Below are positions 33,123 through 42,234 of a stretch of DNA of 64,000 nt, one piece after another. The notes under the pieces are model-generated. The model was not told the DNA's origin and ran no database searches. It saw nothing but the letters and a program-made list of their open reading frames with translations. Made by a program: the position numbers and the translations under genes. The stretch comes from Haloarchaeobius salinus (GTDB lineage: Archaea > Halobacteriota > Halobacteria > Halobacteriales > Natrialbaceae): contig NZ_JANHAU010000001.1 in assembly GCF_024464185.1 (NCBI RefSeq), positions 310,001-374,000 of the forward strand, in the 5' to 3' direction. Numbering within the stretch: the first letter of the stretch is position 1; each line of letters begins with the position of its first letter.

Positions 33123-33800
33123 TCAGAACAGGCCGAACAGGTTCAGCTCGACAGCCAGTATCGCCGCGGCCGCGAGCCACGACTCGAACACCAGCGTGCC
33201 CAGCGCGGACAGCGCCGCGAACTCGCGGACGTCCATCTCCGAGACCCCGGCGGGTACCGTCAGCATCCCCCGCGTGAACAGCAACGCGTTGCTCACCGGG
33301 ACCGCCGGCCGGCCGTAGCGGTGGAACCAGCCGTCGAACCGGTCGAGGCGGTCCTCGCTCACGCGGAACCACGGCTTCTCGAGCAGCCACTCCCGGCCGC
33401 CGCGCTGGGCGAGCAGGAAGAGGAGGGTCTGTCCGACGGTCGCCCCCGCGACCGCGATGGCGAGGACGAGTACGACCATCCCCAGGTCCGCGCCGCCGCT
33501 CGCGAGCACGCCGATGCTCACCGGCACCAGCGCCTCGCTCGGCGCGAAGTAGAGCAGCATCGCCCCCTCCAGCACGAAGATGGCGAAGAGCGCGGCCAGC
33601 CCGTAGCGGTCGATGAGCGACCGGGCCAGCGCCTCGTCGCCCCAGACGAACAGCGCGATGCCCGCGATTCCGGCCAGGAAGAACGTGCCCGCGACGACCA
33701 GCAGGCCGTAGTCCTCCGCGAAGGTGCGGAGCCTGCTTCTCTCGTCCGCGTCGGTGGTGTTCTCCGACTCGTAGCCACCGTCCGCGCGCTCGTCTCCCAT
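33123..33800 (-). CDS. DedA/VTT-domain membrane protein
   Basis: A 225-residue membrane protein. The VTT core is visible: YFAPSEALVPVSIGVLASGG (the F/Y-x-P-x-E entry), AGATVGQTLLFLLAQRGGRE, RYGRPAVPVSNALLFTRGM and FESWLAAAAILAVEL. Family members act in phospholipid scrambling or proton-coupled transport. The C-terminus ends NLFGLF. ATG 33800 is preceded by a short gap to the divergent small gene. Confidence 0.88.
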   Translation of the reverse strand: MGDERADGGYESENTTDADERSRLRTFAEDYGLLVVAGTFFLAGIAGIALFVWGDEALARSLIDRYGLAALFAIFVLEGAMLLYFAPSEALVPVSIGVLASGGADLGMVVLVLAIAVAGATVGQTLLFLLAQRGGREWLLEKPWFRVSEDRLDRFDGWFHRYGRPAVPVSNALLFTRGMLTVPAGVSEMDVREFAALSALGTLVFESWLAAAAILAVELNLFGLF

Positions 33801-33931
33801 TGCTTCTCGTGTGGTCGGCGGGCGGGTAAATCGTTTCCGCACCGGCACGGCGACGGGTGGACCGGTCGACGAGGTGACCAGCGCTACGGACGGTGGATTC
33901 ATGCCGCCGGTGGCGGTACTGTCGGGGGACG

Positions 33932-34219
33932 ATGGAACCGAGACGGTGCTACGTAGTCGGCCTCGGACTGTGTCTGGTCGGCGGGCTCGCGACCGTCGCG
34001 AGTCTCGTGCTCGCCGGGGCGTTCGGGGTCGGCGTCCTCGCGTTCGCGGCGACGGGCACCTTCGTCCTCGCGCTCTCGAACGTCCCCGACCGGGAGCCGT
34101 TCGACATCGAGCCGACGCTGGCCCACCGCGTCGCGACCTGGGGTGGGGCCGTCTTCGCGCTCGCGCTCGGGGTCCTCATGCTCGGTGTCGGGGTCGTCTC
34201 GCTCGTCACGTTCGGGTGA
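33932..34219 (+). CDS. Small membrane protein upstream of hemB
   Basis: A 95-residue protein with three helices (VVGLGLCLVGGLATVASLVL, FGVGVLAFAATGTFVLAL, VFALALGVLMLGVGVVSLV) and a loop VPDREPFDIEPTLAHR. Function unknown. It lies 90 bp before hemB and may share its transcript. Confidence 0.68.
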   Translation: MEPRRCYVVGLGLCLVGGLATVASLVLAGAFGVGVLAFAATGTFVLALSNVPDREPFDIEPTLAHRVATWGGAVFALALGVLMLGVGVVSLVTFG

Positions 34220-34309
34220 CCGCCGGCCCCCACGGCGGTGTGGCTCAGGCTCCGGGGCCGACGGCTGGCGGACGGTGCGGTTTTTACGCTCGCCGACAGA
34301 GGCCCGGGT

Positions 34310-35293
34310 ATGGACCTCACGAACCGACCGCGGCGGCTGCGCGGCGACGGCGTGCGCGGGCTGGTCAGCGAGACGAGCATCGCCCCGGCGGACCTCCTCG
34401 CGCCGGTGTTCGTCGACGCGACGACCGACGAGCGGGTACCCATCGGGTCGATGCCGGGCCACGAGCGCGTGCCGGTCGACGAGGCGGTCGCCCGCGTCGA
34501 GGAGGTACTGGAGACGGGCGTGGAGGCGGTGATGCTGTTCGGCATCCCGACCGAGAAGGACGCCGATGGGTCGCGCGCCTGGGCGGACGACGGCGTCGTC
34601 CAGGAGGCGACCCGGCGCATCAAATCGGAGACGGACGCCTACGTCGTCACGGACGTCTGCATGTGCGAGTACACCGCGCACGGCCACTGTGGGCTGCTCG
34701 CGGAGGACGCACGCGAGGGCGACGGCCTGACCGTGGACAACGACGCGACGCTGCCCGCACTGGAGCGCATCGCCGTCTCGCACGCCCGCGCGGGAGCGGA
34801 CATGGTCGCGCCCTCGGGTATGATGGACGGGATGGTCGGGGCCATCCGCGAGTCGCTGGACGAGGACGGCCACAGCGAGGTGCCCATCATGAGCTACGCG
34901 GCGAAGTACGAGTCGGCGTTCTACGGCCCGTTTCGCGATGCTGCGGACGGGGCACCGTCGTTCGGCGACCGCAGACACTACCAGATGGACCCCGCGAACC
35001 GTCGCGAGGCGGTGCGCGAGGTCCAGCTGGACGTCGAGCAGGGCGCGGACGTGCTGATGGTCAAGCCCGCGCTGCCGTACCTCGATATCGTCGCGGACGT
35101 GCGTCGTGAGTTCGACCACCCGGTCGCCGCCTACAACGTCTCCGGCGAGTACGCGATGTTGCACGCGGCCGCGGAGAAGGGCTGGCTCGACCTCGAGGCG
35201 GTCGCCCACGAGTCGCTGCTCTCGATCAAGCGCGCCGGTGCGGACCTGATCCTCACCTACTTCGCGGAGGACGTGGCGCGCTCGCTCCCGTAG
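34310..35293 (+). CDS. hemB: Porphobilinogen synthase
   Basis: A 327-residue enzyme that joins two 5-aminolevulinates to porphobilinogen. The two active-site lysines are Lys199 (SYAAKYESAFYGPFRDA) and Lys252 (MVKPALPYLDI). The zinc site is intact: Cys117, Cys119 and Cys127 in VCMCEYTAHGHCG, so this is a Zn-type enzyme. A short AT-rich stretch (GGTTTTTACGC, 34280-34290) sits about 25 bp before the ATG, consistent with leaderless expression. Works with hemL, hemC, cobA and hemD further along. Confidence 0.96.
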   Translation: MDLTNRPRRLRGDGVRGLVSETSIAPADLLAPVFVDATTDERVPIGSMPGHERVPVDEAVARVEEVLETGVEAVMLFGIPTEKDADGSRAWADDGVVQEATRRIKSETDAYVVTDVCMCEYTAHGHCGLLAEDAREGDGLTVDNDATLPALERIAVSHARAGADMVAPSGMMDGMVGAIRESLDEDGHSEVPIMSYAAKYESAFYGPFRDAADGAPSFGDRRHYQMDPANRREAVREVQLDVEQGADVLMVKPALPYLDIVADVRREFDHPVAAYNVSGEYAMLHAAAEKGWLDLEAVAHESLLSIKRAGADLILTYFAEDVARSLP

Positions 35294-35616
35294 GCGCGGC
35301 GTCCGTCCTGACCGTCGGAAATCCGTCAGCGGTCGCTCCAGTGATAGTTCGTGCCGTCCACGACTGTCCGGTTCTGGCCCACGAACGCCCACGGAACCGC
35401 GCGATAAACAACCTTGTATGGATTATATTTGCTATTAAGATGGACGAACGCACATTAGGGCGAGATATTATGGACGGACGTCAACGCTAACCATTATATT
35501 GTTCTCTCTCATGAGCTGTGACCGTACTACATGAGCACGAGTATGGCAGTATTGGTGGAAAACGTGGACGAACGTGCAGAAAGTGGCAACATTTGCGCGA
35601 GTTCGGTGGTGGGAGG
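35294..35616 (+). promoter_or_regulatory. Upstream region of amtB-glnK with TGGACGAACG repeats
   Basis: A 320-bp gap. It turns AT-rich from about 35405 (ATGGATTATATTTGCTATTAA, a likely TATA region) and again at 35490-35510 (CCATTATATTGTTC). The decamer TGGACGAACG occurs at 35441-35450 and 35565-35574, with a one-base variant TGGACGGACG at 35471-35480; the first two are exactly 30 bp apart. They could be binding sites for a nitrogen regulator. A 16-codon frame starts at 35440 but is probably not a gene. Confidence 0.5.
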
Positions 35617-37083
35617 ATGCTAGAGTTCTTCCCCCTGCAGTCGGAGGCACAGGCCATCGCGGACAGCATCAACTACGTGTGGGTGCTGGTCGTCTGCTTC
35701 CTCATCTTCTTCATGCAGCCCGGGTTCGCGCTGCTGGAGGCCGGGCAGGTCCGGGCGAAGAACGTCGGCAACGTGCTGACGAAGAACATGACCGACTGGG
35801 CGCTCGGCGTCCTGACGTACTTCGTCGTCGGGGCCGGCCTGGCGAGCATCGTCGGGATGCTCACGTCGGGGTCGGCCTTCGACCTGATGGCCGCGTTCTC
35901 CTACATCGGCGCACCCGGCGCGACCGGCTGGATCAACTGGGTGTTCGGGGCCGTCTTCGCGATGACGGCGGCGACCATCGTCTCCGGCGCGGTCGCCGAG
36001 CGTATGAACTTCGGGGCGTACGTCGGCTTCGTGGTCGTGCTGACGGCGCTCATCTACCCCACCGTCCAGGGGCTCACCTGGGCCGGCGGCCTGCTCTCGG
36101 GCCCGACGCCCGGGGGAACCGGCGGCTTCATCGGTGAGGCCCTCGGCGTCGGCTACCTCGACTTCGCGGGCGCGACCGTCGTCCACATGGTCGGCGGCCT
36201 CGCCGGCCTCGTGGCGGCCAAGATGGTCGGCCCGCGCACGGGCCGCTTCGACGAGAACGGCGACAGCCAGCCCATCCCGGGGCACTCGATGCTGCTGGCG
36301 GTCCTGGGGACGCTCATCCTGGCGTTCGGCTGGTACGGCTTCAACGTCGGCACGCAGGCGACCGTCCTCGCCGTGGCCGAGGACGGCTCGCTGACGTTCA
36401 TGGGCGCGGTGCTCGGTCGCGTCGTCCTCGTGACGACGCTCGGCATGGGTGCCGGCGCGGTCGCCGCGATGGCCGTCTCGACGTACTGGCAGGGCAAGCC
36501 CGACCCGCTCTGGATGGCGAACGGTCTGCTGGCCGGTCTCGTGGCGGTCACGGGCGCGGTCCCGCACGTCACCTGGTGGGGCGGCCTCCTCATCGGTGCC
36601 ATCGGCGGCGCGCTGGTGCTGCCCGCCTACCGCTTTACCGTCGACACGCTGCAGATCGACGACGTCTGTGGCGTCTTCGCGGTCCACGGTGCGGCCGGCG
36701 CGGTCGGCACCATCCTCATCCCGGTGTTCGCCGCGTCCGAGGGTGGCACCGCAATCCTGGGCGACAGCTGGGCGTTCCTCGGCGTCGACCAGCTCGCCAT
36801 GCAGGTGGTCGGTGTCCTCGTCATCGGCACCTGGACGGTGCTCGCGACCGGGGCGACCGGCAAGCTGCTCGACGCGACGGTCGGCCTCCGCGTCTCCGAG
36901 GCGGAGGAGGAGGCCGGCCTCGACGCGGGCGAGCACGGCATCTCGACGTACCCCGAGTTCGTCGGCGACAGCAGCCCCGAGGCGTCCCGTCGCACGATGA
37001 GCGCGGACGGCGGCAGCGTCCAGACCGACGGCGGCGTCGACGATGCGACCGCCCCGGCCGACGGGGGTGAGAGCGATGACTGA
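35617..37083 (+). CDS. amtB: Ammonium transporter
   Basis: A 488-residue Amt protein with eleven or so membrane helices. The pore histidines lie in [13 protein letters not shown] and [15 protein letters not shown], and the entrance motif [19 protein letters not shown] is typical. A long C-terminal extension ([20 protein letters not shown] and on) contains the region that contacts the PII protein and a disordered acidic tail. The gene overlaps glnK by eight bases. Start ATG 35617 is preferred over an earlier in-frame start at 35518, which would add a non-membrane N-terminus. Confidence 0.96.
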   Translation: MLEFFPLQSEAQAIADSINYVWVLVVCFLIFFMQPGFALLEAGQVRAKNVGNVLTKNMTDWALGVLTYFVVGAGLASIVGMLTSGSAFDLMAAFSYIGAPGATGWINWVFGAVFAMTAATIVSGAVAERMNFGAYVGFVVVLTALIYPTVQGLTWAGGLLSGPTPGGTGGFIGEALGVGYLDFAGATVVHMVGGLAGLVAAKMVGPRTGRFDENGDSQPIPGHSMLLAVLGTLILAFGWYGFNVGTQATVLAVAEDGSLTFMGAVLGRVVLVTTLGMGAGAVAAMAVSTYWQGKPDPLWMANGLLAGLVAVTGAVPHVTWWGGLLIGAIGGALVLPAYRFTVDTLQIDDVCGVFAVHGAAGAVGTILIPVFAASEGGTAILGDSWAFLGVDQLAMQVVGVLVIGTWTVLATGATGKLLDATVGLRVSEAEEEAGLDAGEHGISTYPEFVGDSSPEASRRTMSADGGSVQTDGGVDDATAPADGGESDD

Positions 37084-37429
37084 CAGCGACATCGAGATGG
37101 TCGTGGCCATCATCCGGCCCGACCGTCTCACCGACGTGAAGCGCGCGCTGGCGACGGTCGGCGCACCCTCGCTGACCGTGACCGACGTGTCGGGACGCGG
37201 CTCACAGCCCGCGAAGAAGAGCCAGTGGCGCGGCGAGGAGTACGTCGTCGACCTCCACCAGAAGGTGAAGGTGGAGTGCGTCGTCGCCGACATCCCCGCC
37301 GAGGACGTCGTCGAGGCCATCGCGGACGCCGCCCACACCGGCGAGAAGGGCGACGGCAAGATCTTCGTCCTGCCGGTGTCCGAGGCGTACCAGGTCCGCA
37401 CCGGCAAGACCGGCGTCGACGCCGTCTGA
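37076..37429 (+). CDS. glnK: PII nitrogen regulator
   Basis: A 117-residue PII protein: [20 protein letters not shown], the T-loop [20 protein letters not shown] (with the conserved tyrosine in RGEEYVVD), [19 protein letters not shown], and [14 protein letters not shown]. It senses ATP/ADP and 2-oxoglutarate and plugs AmtB when nitrogen is plentiful. Start ATG 37076 overlaps the amtB stop, the standard arrangement of the pair. Confidence 0.96.
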   Translation: MTDSDIEMVVAIIRPDRLTDVKRALATVGAPSLTVTDVSGRGSQPAKKSQWRGEEYVVDLHQKVKVECVVADIPAEDVVEAIADAAHTGEKGDGKIFVLPVSEAYQVRTGKTGVDAV

Positions 37430-37435
37430 ACTCGG

Positions 37436-37446
37436 TTCGATTTTTT
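37436..37446 (+). terminator. T-run after glnK
   Basis: TTCGATTTTTT follows the glnK stop by seven bases and is followed by TTTCTTTC. Pyrimidine-rich runs of T on the coding strand are the usual archaeal terminator. Confidence 0.6.
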
Positions 37447-37561
37447 GCGTTTCTTTCGGCAGGGAACAGGTGTTGAGGCTCTGCCTCGTATGTCAATGAG
37501 GCAGGGTCAAACCTCTCGAAAGCCCCCCGTCGTCTCGGCTCCCGGGACCACAACTGCGTCC

Positions 37562-37731
37562 CCGGAAATCTCCGATTTCCGGTGGGCTCACGAAACGCAC
37601 GCGTTTCGTGACCGATGCTCGCTGGCGCTGTCGCCCGAAAATCGGAGATCTTCGGGATGTGGCCAGAAATCGCAGATTTCTGGCTGCCTGCCGGACCTAG
37701 TCCGGCACTGACGAGAGAGCTTGCTCTCTCG
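37562..37731. repeat. Array of six close-set hairpins
   Basis: Six interrupted palindromes follow each other: 37562-37582 (stem CCGGAAATC, loop TCC), 37588-37611 (TCACGAAACGC, loop AC), 37634-37656 (CCCGAAAATC, loop GGA, one mismatch), 37662-37684 (GCCAGAAATC, loop GCA), 37689-37707 (TGCCGGAC, loop CTA), 37712-37731 (CGAGAGAGC, loop TT). Three share the core AAATC-N3-GAT. No gene is seen in this region (37447-37888). Simple terminators or a CRISPR array do not explain it. Confidence 0.85.
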
Positions 37732-37888
37732 AACCACGCTTCTCGTCCCTCGCACGAGCGCGGCGAGCGACCTCGCTTCGCTCGGCACGCTCGCCAGCCG
37801 CGTGCCACCTGATTAGTTCGATAGAACCACCGCTAGGGTTTACATTATTTGTAAACTTCAGAACCAGGCCAGCCGTTCCACGAATCCA

Positions 37889-38782
37889 CTAACTCGCAAC
37901 GGCCGCCCGCAGCGCCTCCCGCTTCACGAGCACGAAGCCGACGCAGATGACGAGGAAGCCGGCGACGGTGTTGGTGGAGACGACCTCGCCGAGCCAGTAC
38001 CAGCCGACGAGCGTCGCGAACACGGGGGCGACGTAGCTGACGAGGTTGATCTCGACGGGGCCGAGCCGGTCGAGCAGCCCGAAGTACAGGAGGTAGCCGA
38101 CGGCACCGGCGGCGAGGACGAGGTAGCCGAAGGCGAGGGCGACGCGTGGCGAGAGGGCGACCGTCTGTGGCTCCCCGGCGACGAGACTCCCGAGGTGGAG
38201 TAGCGGTCCCCCGACGAGCATCATCCAGCCCTGCCGGGCGGCGACGCCGAGGGCGGGCGTCTCCCGGCGGAGACCGACGGCGGCGAGCGCGAACGCCGCC
38301 GCGCTCGCGAAGAGGAGGGCGATGCCGAGCGGGTCGGGTGCGTCGACCGCCATCGGGCCGGGGACGGCGAGGATGGCGGTGCCGACGAGACCGAGACAGA
38401 CGCCGGCGACACGGGACGGCGTGGGGCGGGCGCTGTCGAGGAACGCGGCGGCGAAGCCGACGCTCCAGATGGGTACCGTCGCGAGCACGACCGACCCGAT
38501 GGCACCCGTGACCCGCGCCTGCCCGACGAAGAGCAGGCCGTTGTGGACGGCGACGATGCCGACGCCGCCGACGAGCACGGCCCGGAGGTCGGCCCGCTCC
38601 GGGACGATGGGCTGTCCACGGACGAGCGCGTACACCAGCACGACGACGCCGATGGCGTCGAACCGGAGCGCGGCCATGAGCAGCGGATCGACGCCGGCCT
38701 TCGCGGCGCGGATCGCCGGGTACGACGCACCCCAGAGGGCGGCGAGTGCGACGAACCCGACCAGGTTCTCGTGACGTCTCAC
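37889..38782 (-). CDS. EamA/DMT-family transporter
   Basis: A 297-residue protein with ten helices arranged as two EamA repeats. The first begins [19 protein letters not shown]; the second ends [20 protein letters not shown] and [13 protein letters not shown]. Family members export metabolites or amino acids. The GTG at 38782 is chosen because the residues after it (RRHENLVGF) lead directly into helix 1; a longer start is possible. Divergent to hemL. Confidence 0.9.
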   Translation of the reverse strand: MRRHENLVGFVALAALWGASYPAIRAAKAGVDPLLMAALRFDAIGVVVLVYALVRGQPIVPERADLRAVLVGGVGIVAVHNGLLFVGQARVTGAIGSVVLATVPIWSVGFAAAFLDSARPTPSRVAGVCLGLVGTAILAVPGPMAVDAPDPLGIALLFASAAAFALAAVGLRRETPALGVAARQGWMMLVGGPLLHLGSLVAGEPQTVALSPRVALAFGYLVLAAGAVGYLLYFGLLDRLGPVEINLVSYVAPVFATLVGWYWLGEVVSTNTVAGFLVICVGFVLVKREALRAAVAS

Positions 38783-38920
38783 AGTTCGGCCGAGGAGAGG
38801 CCCGACAATAGCACTTGTGTGGTGGCAACGCTCAACACGATCCACCGACTCCGTCCCCGAACACCCGACTCGAGGCGGCAGTCAGACAATCCTTTTACGC
38901 CCCCCTCCGAACGCCCGGAT

Positions 38921-40261
38921 ATGAACGAGGAGAACTCGCGGAACCTGTACGACCGGGCGCTCTCCGTCATGCCCGGTGGGGTGAACTCGTCGGTGCGGGC
39001 GGCCATCGAGCCGTACCCCTTCTTCGTCGAGCGCGGCGACGGCGGCCACGTCATCGACGCCGACGGCAACCGGTACATCGACTGGGTGATGGGGCTCGGC
39101 CCGCTCCTGCTCGGGCACGACCTCCCCCAGCCCGTCGAGTCGGCGGTCCAGAAGCACGCGAGCAACGGGCCGATGTTCGGCGCGCCGACGCCCATCGAGG
39201 TCGAACACGCCGAGTTCGTCACCCGGCACGTCCCGAGCGTGGAGATGATACGGTTCGTGAACTCCGGCACGGAGGCGACCGTCTCGGCGGTCCGGCTCGC
39301 CCGCGCCTACACCGGCCGCGACACGGTCGTCGTCATGCAGGGCAGCTATCACGGCGCGAACGACTCCACGCTCGTCGAGGGCGAGGGCGAACACGTCAGC
39401 CCGTCCAGTCCGGGCATCCCGGACGACTTCGCCGAGCACACGGTCGCGGTGCCGTTCAACGACCACGAGGCCGCGGCGAACGTCTTCGAGGAGCACGGCG
39501 ACGACATCGCCTGCGTCCTCGTCGAACCGGTGCTCGCCAACTACGGCATCGTCACGCCGGCCGACGAGTACCACGAGACGCTCGCCGACCTCTGTGAGGA
39601 CCACGGCTCGCTGCTGGTGTTCGACGAGGTCATCACCGGCTTCCGCGTGGGCGGTCTCCAGTGCGCCCAGGGGAAGTTCGACATCGACCCCGACCTCACC
39701 ACCTTCGGGAAGATCATCGGCGGTGGCTTCCCCGTCGGTGCCATCGGCGGCAAGGCGAAGATCATGCGGAACTTCACGCCCTCGGGCGACGTGTTCCAGG
39801 CCGGCACGTTCTCCGGCCACCCCGTCACGATGGCCGCCGGGCTGGAGACCCTCACGTTCGCCGCCGAGAACGACGTGTACGACCACGTGAACTCCCTCGG
39901 CGAGAAACTCCGGCGCGGCCTCACCGATATCTGCGCCGACCAGGCCCCCGAGTACACCGTCGCCGGCCTCGACTCCATGTTCAAGGTCCTCTTCACCCGC
40001 GAGGGCCCGGACGACCTCGACGGCCAGTGCGAGGCCGGCTGTCGCCAGCGACCGTCCTGCCCGCGCTACGACTACTGCCCGAAGAACGGCGGCGACGTCG
40101 CGTCGGGCGAGACCGACCGCTGGCGGCGCGTCTTCTGGCCGCAGATGAAAGAGCAGGGTATCTTCCTCAGCCAGAACCAGTTCGAGTCCCAGTTCGTCTC
40201 CTACGGCCACACCGAGGAGGACGTCGAGGAGACGCTGGAAGCGTACAAACACGCACTCTAG
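38921..40261 (+). CDS. hemL: Glutamate-1-semialdehyde 2,1-aminomutase
   Basis: A 446-residue PLP enzyme that makes 5-aminolevulinate. The PLP lysine is Lys264 ([16 protein letters not shown]), with Asp235 in [22 protein letters not shown] at the N-terminus is diagnostic. A cysteine-rich insertion (Cys370, 374, 380, 386 in [19 protein letters not shown]) is absent from bacterial enzymes and might bind metal. A short T-rich promoter (CCTTTTACGCC) precedes the ATG by about 25 bp. Confidence 0.96.
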   Translation: MNEENSRNLYDRALSVMPGGVNSSVRAAIEPYPFFVERGDGGHVIDADGNRYIDWVMGLGPLLLGHDLPQPVESAVQKHASNGPMFGAPTPIEVEHAEFVTRHVPSVEMIRFVNSGTEATVSAVRLARAYTGRDTVVVMQGSYHGANDSTLVEGEGEHVSPSSPGIPDDFAEHTVAVPFNDHEAAANVFEEHGDDIACVLVEPVLANYGIVTPADEYHETLADLCEDHGSLLVFDEVITGFRVGGLQCAQGKFDIDPDLTTFGKIIGGGFPVGAIGGKAKIMRNFTPSGDVFQAGTFSGHPVTMAAGLETLTFAAENDVYDHVNSLGEKLRRGLTDICADQAPEYTVAGLDSMFKVLFTREGPDDLDGQCEAGCRQRPSCPRYDYCPKNGGDVASGETDRWRRVFWPQMKEQGIFLSQNQFESQFVSYGHTEEDVEETLEAYKHAL

Positions 40262-40327
40262 GCGGTTCGCTCCCACTCCTCTGCGCTCGGCGCGGCCTCT
40301 TTCTCGCTCCGGCACCAACCACCGACG

Positions 40328-40966
40328 ATGCCCGACGACCCGGTCCTCTCCGACGCGGACCGCAGCAAGCTCGACACCGGCCCCGACGACGACTTCTACG
40401 ACCAGCCGCGGTTCGTCCAGCACGTCGACGAAGGGTTTCGCGACCGGCTCACCGACCTCTACCGCGAACACCTCGCCGACGGCGACCGCGTGCTCGACGC
40501 GATGTCGAGCTGGGTGTCGCATCTCCCCGACGACCGTGAGTTCGCCCGCGTCATCGGCCACGGGCTGAACGCGGCCGAACTCGGCGATAACCCACGGCTC
40601 GACGAGTACGTCGTCCAGAACCTCAACGAAGATCAGCAGCTCCCGTTCGACGATGCGAGCTTCGACGCGGTGCTGTGTGCCGTCTCGGTGCAGTACCTCC
40701 AGTATCCGACCGCGGTCTTCCGCGAGTTCCACCGCGTCCTCGCTCTGGATGGCGTCCTGGTCGTCTCCTTCTCGAACCGGACGTTCCACACGAAGGCCGT
40801 TCGTGCGTGGCGCGAGCGGTCGATGGACGAGCGCGCTGCCCTCGTGCGAAAATACTGCGAGGTTGCCGGCTTCGGCAGGGTCGAGACGGTTCGGGAACCC
40901 CGACGCTCCGTCCTGCCCGGCCTCGGCGGCGACCCGTTCTACGCGGTCGTGGCCCACCGGACATAA
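40328..40966 (+). CDS. Class I SAM-dependent methyltransferase-like protein
   Basis: A 212-residue protein: DFYDQPRFVQHVDEGFRDRL, then ADGDRVLDAMSSWVSHLP in place of a normal glycine-rich SAM loop, and QQLPFDDASFDAVLCAVSVQ, EFHRVLALDGVLVVSFSNR. The late Rossmann strands are clear, but the first motif (LDAMSSWVSHL) lacks the usual GxGxG, so SAM binding could be altered. Such proteins are found near hemL in related genomes by my recollection; function unknown. Confidence 0.75.
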   Translation: MPDDPVLSDADRSKLDTGPDDDFYDQPRFVQHVDEGFRDRLTDLYREHLADGDRVLDAMSSWVSHLPDDREFARVIGHGLNAAELGDNPRLDEYVVQNLNEDQQLPFDDASFDAVLCAVSVQYLQYPTAVFREFHRVLALDGVLVVSFSNRTFHTKAVRAWRERSMDERAALVRKYCEVAGFGRVETVREPRRSVLPGLGGDPFYAVVAHRT

Positions 40967-41055
40967 TTCTATATCGCAGTATAGGATTTATAGCCGTTCT
41001 GCCCCGCGCCTGCCTCGATGGCACCAAGAAAGCCGACATCGTTCGAAAACAGTAG
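40966..41055 (+). repeat. Dispersed element left of hemC (inverted partner at 43736)
   Basis: Begins with the imperfect palindrome CTATATCGCAGTATAGG and ends GAAAGCCGACATCGTTCGAA then AACAGTAG. The reverse complement of 43736-43835 carries GAAAGCCGACACCGTCCGAA with AACAACAG, and a related TAT/TTTAT block. The pair brackets the hemC-cobA-hemD operon. A third partial copy of the first block lies at 47507-47550. Confidence 0.6.
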
Positions 41056-41145
41056 ATTCGACGGTCGAATCGGCCGTTCCCACCGCGACGCACTCGCCGA
41101 CTGCAAACTGGTGGGCTTTTCACCGTCGGTCACCGACTCCCTCGC

Positions 41146-42234
41146 ATGAGAACACGTGGGACCATCCGGCTGGCGACGCGAGGCTCCGACCTCGCCATCC
41201 GGCAGGCGACGACGGTACGCGACGCGCTGGCGGAGCGGCGATACGAGGTGGAGCTCGTGGAGGTCGAGACCGAGGGCGACAAGGTGCGCGACGAGCTGAT
41301 CGCGGACCTCGGCAAGACCGGCGCTTTCGTGCGATCACTCGACGAGAAAGTGCTCGACGGCGACGTCGACGCCGCCGTCCACTCGATGAAGGACATGCCG
41401 ACGGAGATGCCCGACGACCTCGTCGTCGCGGGCATCCCCGAGCGCGCCCCGGCCGGCGACGTGCTCGTGACGCCCGACGGCAGCACGCTCGATGAGCTCG
41501 AATCGGGTGCCGTCGTCGGGACCGCCTCGATGCGTCGGCAGGCACAGCTCCGGAACGAGCGCGACGACCTGACCGTCGAGCCCATCCGCGGGAACGTCGA
41601 CACGCGGGTCGAGAAGGTGCTCGCGCCATCGCTCCAGGCCGAACACGAGCGCCGGACGGAGGCCGAGAAGGAGAGGAAGGGCAACGTCGGCGACGACGAC
41701 TTCGAACCCGAGTTCGACCGGACCGTCGAGGAGTGGTTCGACGACAGAAGCGAGATCGAACGCCGCGCGCTCGGCCGCGAGGTCGAGACGGCCTACGACG
41801 CCATCGTCCTCGCCGAGGCCGGGCTCCAGCGCTCCGGGCTGGCCCACCACGTCGAGTACCAGCGGCTCTCGAACGAGACGTTCGTCCCGGCCGCCGGCCA
41901 GGGTGCACTCGCCGTCACGGCACGCGACGACGAGACCGCCGAGGAGCTCCACGAGGTGCTCGACTTCCCGCGAACGCGCGTCGAGACCACCGTCGAGCGG
42001 ACCGTCCTCGCCGGGCTGAACGGCGGCTGCATCGCGCCCATCGGCGTCCACGCCGTCCTCCAGGGCGAGTACGTCCACACGAGCGCGCAGGTGCTCCACC
42101 CCGACGGCGACGACGTCGTCCAGCAGCGCCGGGACATCCCCGTCGAGACGCACGTCGCGGCGGCGAAGGAGTTCGCCCAGAACCTGCAGGATGCCGGCGC
42201 GGACGAACACGTCGCGGCCGCTCGCGAGCGATGA
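41146..42234 (+). CDS. hemC: Hydroxymethylbilane synthase (porphobilinogen deaminase)
   Basis: A 362-residue enzyme that links four porphobilinogens. RLATRGSDLAIRQA, AVHSMKDMPTEMP, GTASMRRQAQL and the cofactor cysteine Cys295 (NGGCIAPIGVHA) are all present. It is about 50 residues longer than bacterial HemC because of a charged insertion (about residues 165-212, with RRTEAEKERKGN and EEWFDDRSEIERR). First gene of a three-gene operon with ATGA overlaps. Confidence 0.95.
   Translation: MRTRGTIRLATRGSDLAIRQATTVRDALAERRYEVELVEVETEGDKVRDELIADLGKTGAFVRSLDEKVLDGDVDAAVHSMKDMPTEMPDDLVVAGIPERAPAGDVLVTPDGSTLDELESGAVVGTASMRRQAQLRNERDDLTVEPIRGNVDTRVEKVLAPSLQAEHERRTEAEKERKGNVGDDDFEPEFDRTVEEWFDDRSEIERRALGREVETAYDAIVLAEAGLQRSGLAHHVEYQRLSNETFVPAAGQGALAVTARDDETAEELHEVLDFPRTRVETTVERTVLAGLNGGCIAPIGVHAVLQGEYVHTSAQVLHPDGDDVVQQRRDIPVETHVAAAKEFAQNLQDAGADEHVAAARER

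Noticed and set aside
35440-35491. 16-codon frame before amtB
   Set aside because: Too short and formed by the repeated TGGACG motifs; more likely regulatory DNA.
37562-37795. CRISPR-like array
   Set aside because: The palindromes differ in sequence and spacing; there is no constant repeat separated by unique spacers and no cas genes nearby.
38882-40957. Very long open frame on the minus strand opposite hemL
   Set aside because: It is an antisense shadow of the hemL and methyltransferase genes, caused by high GC at third positions; residue composition is repetitive and no motif is seen.
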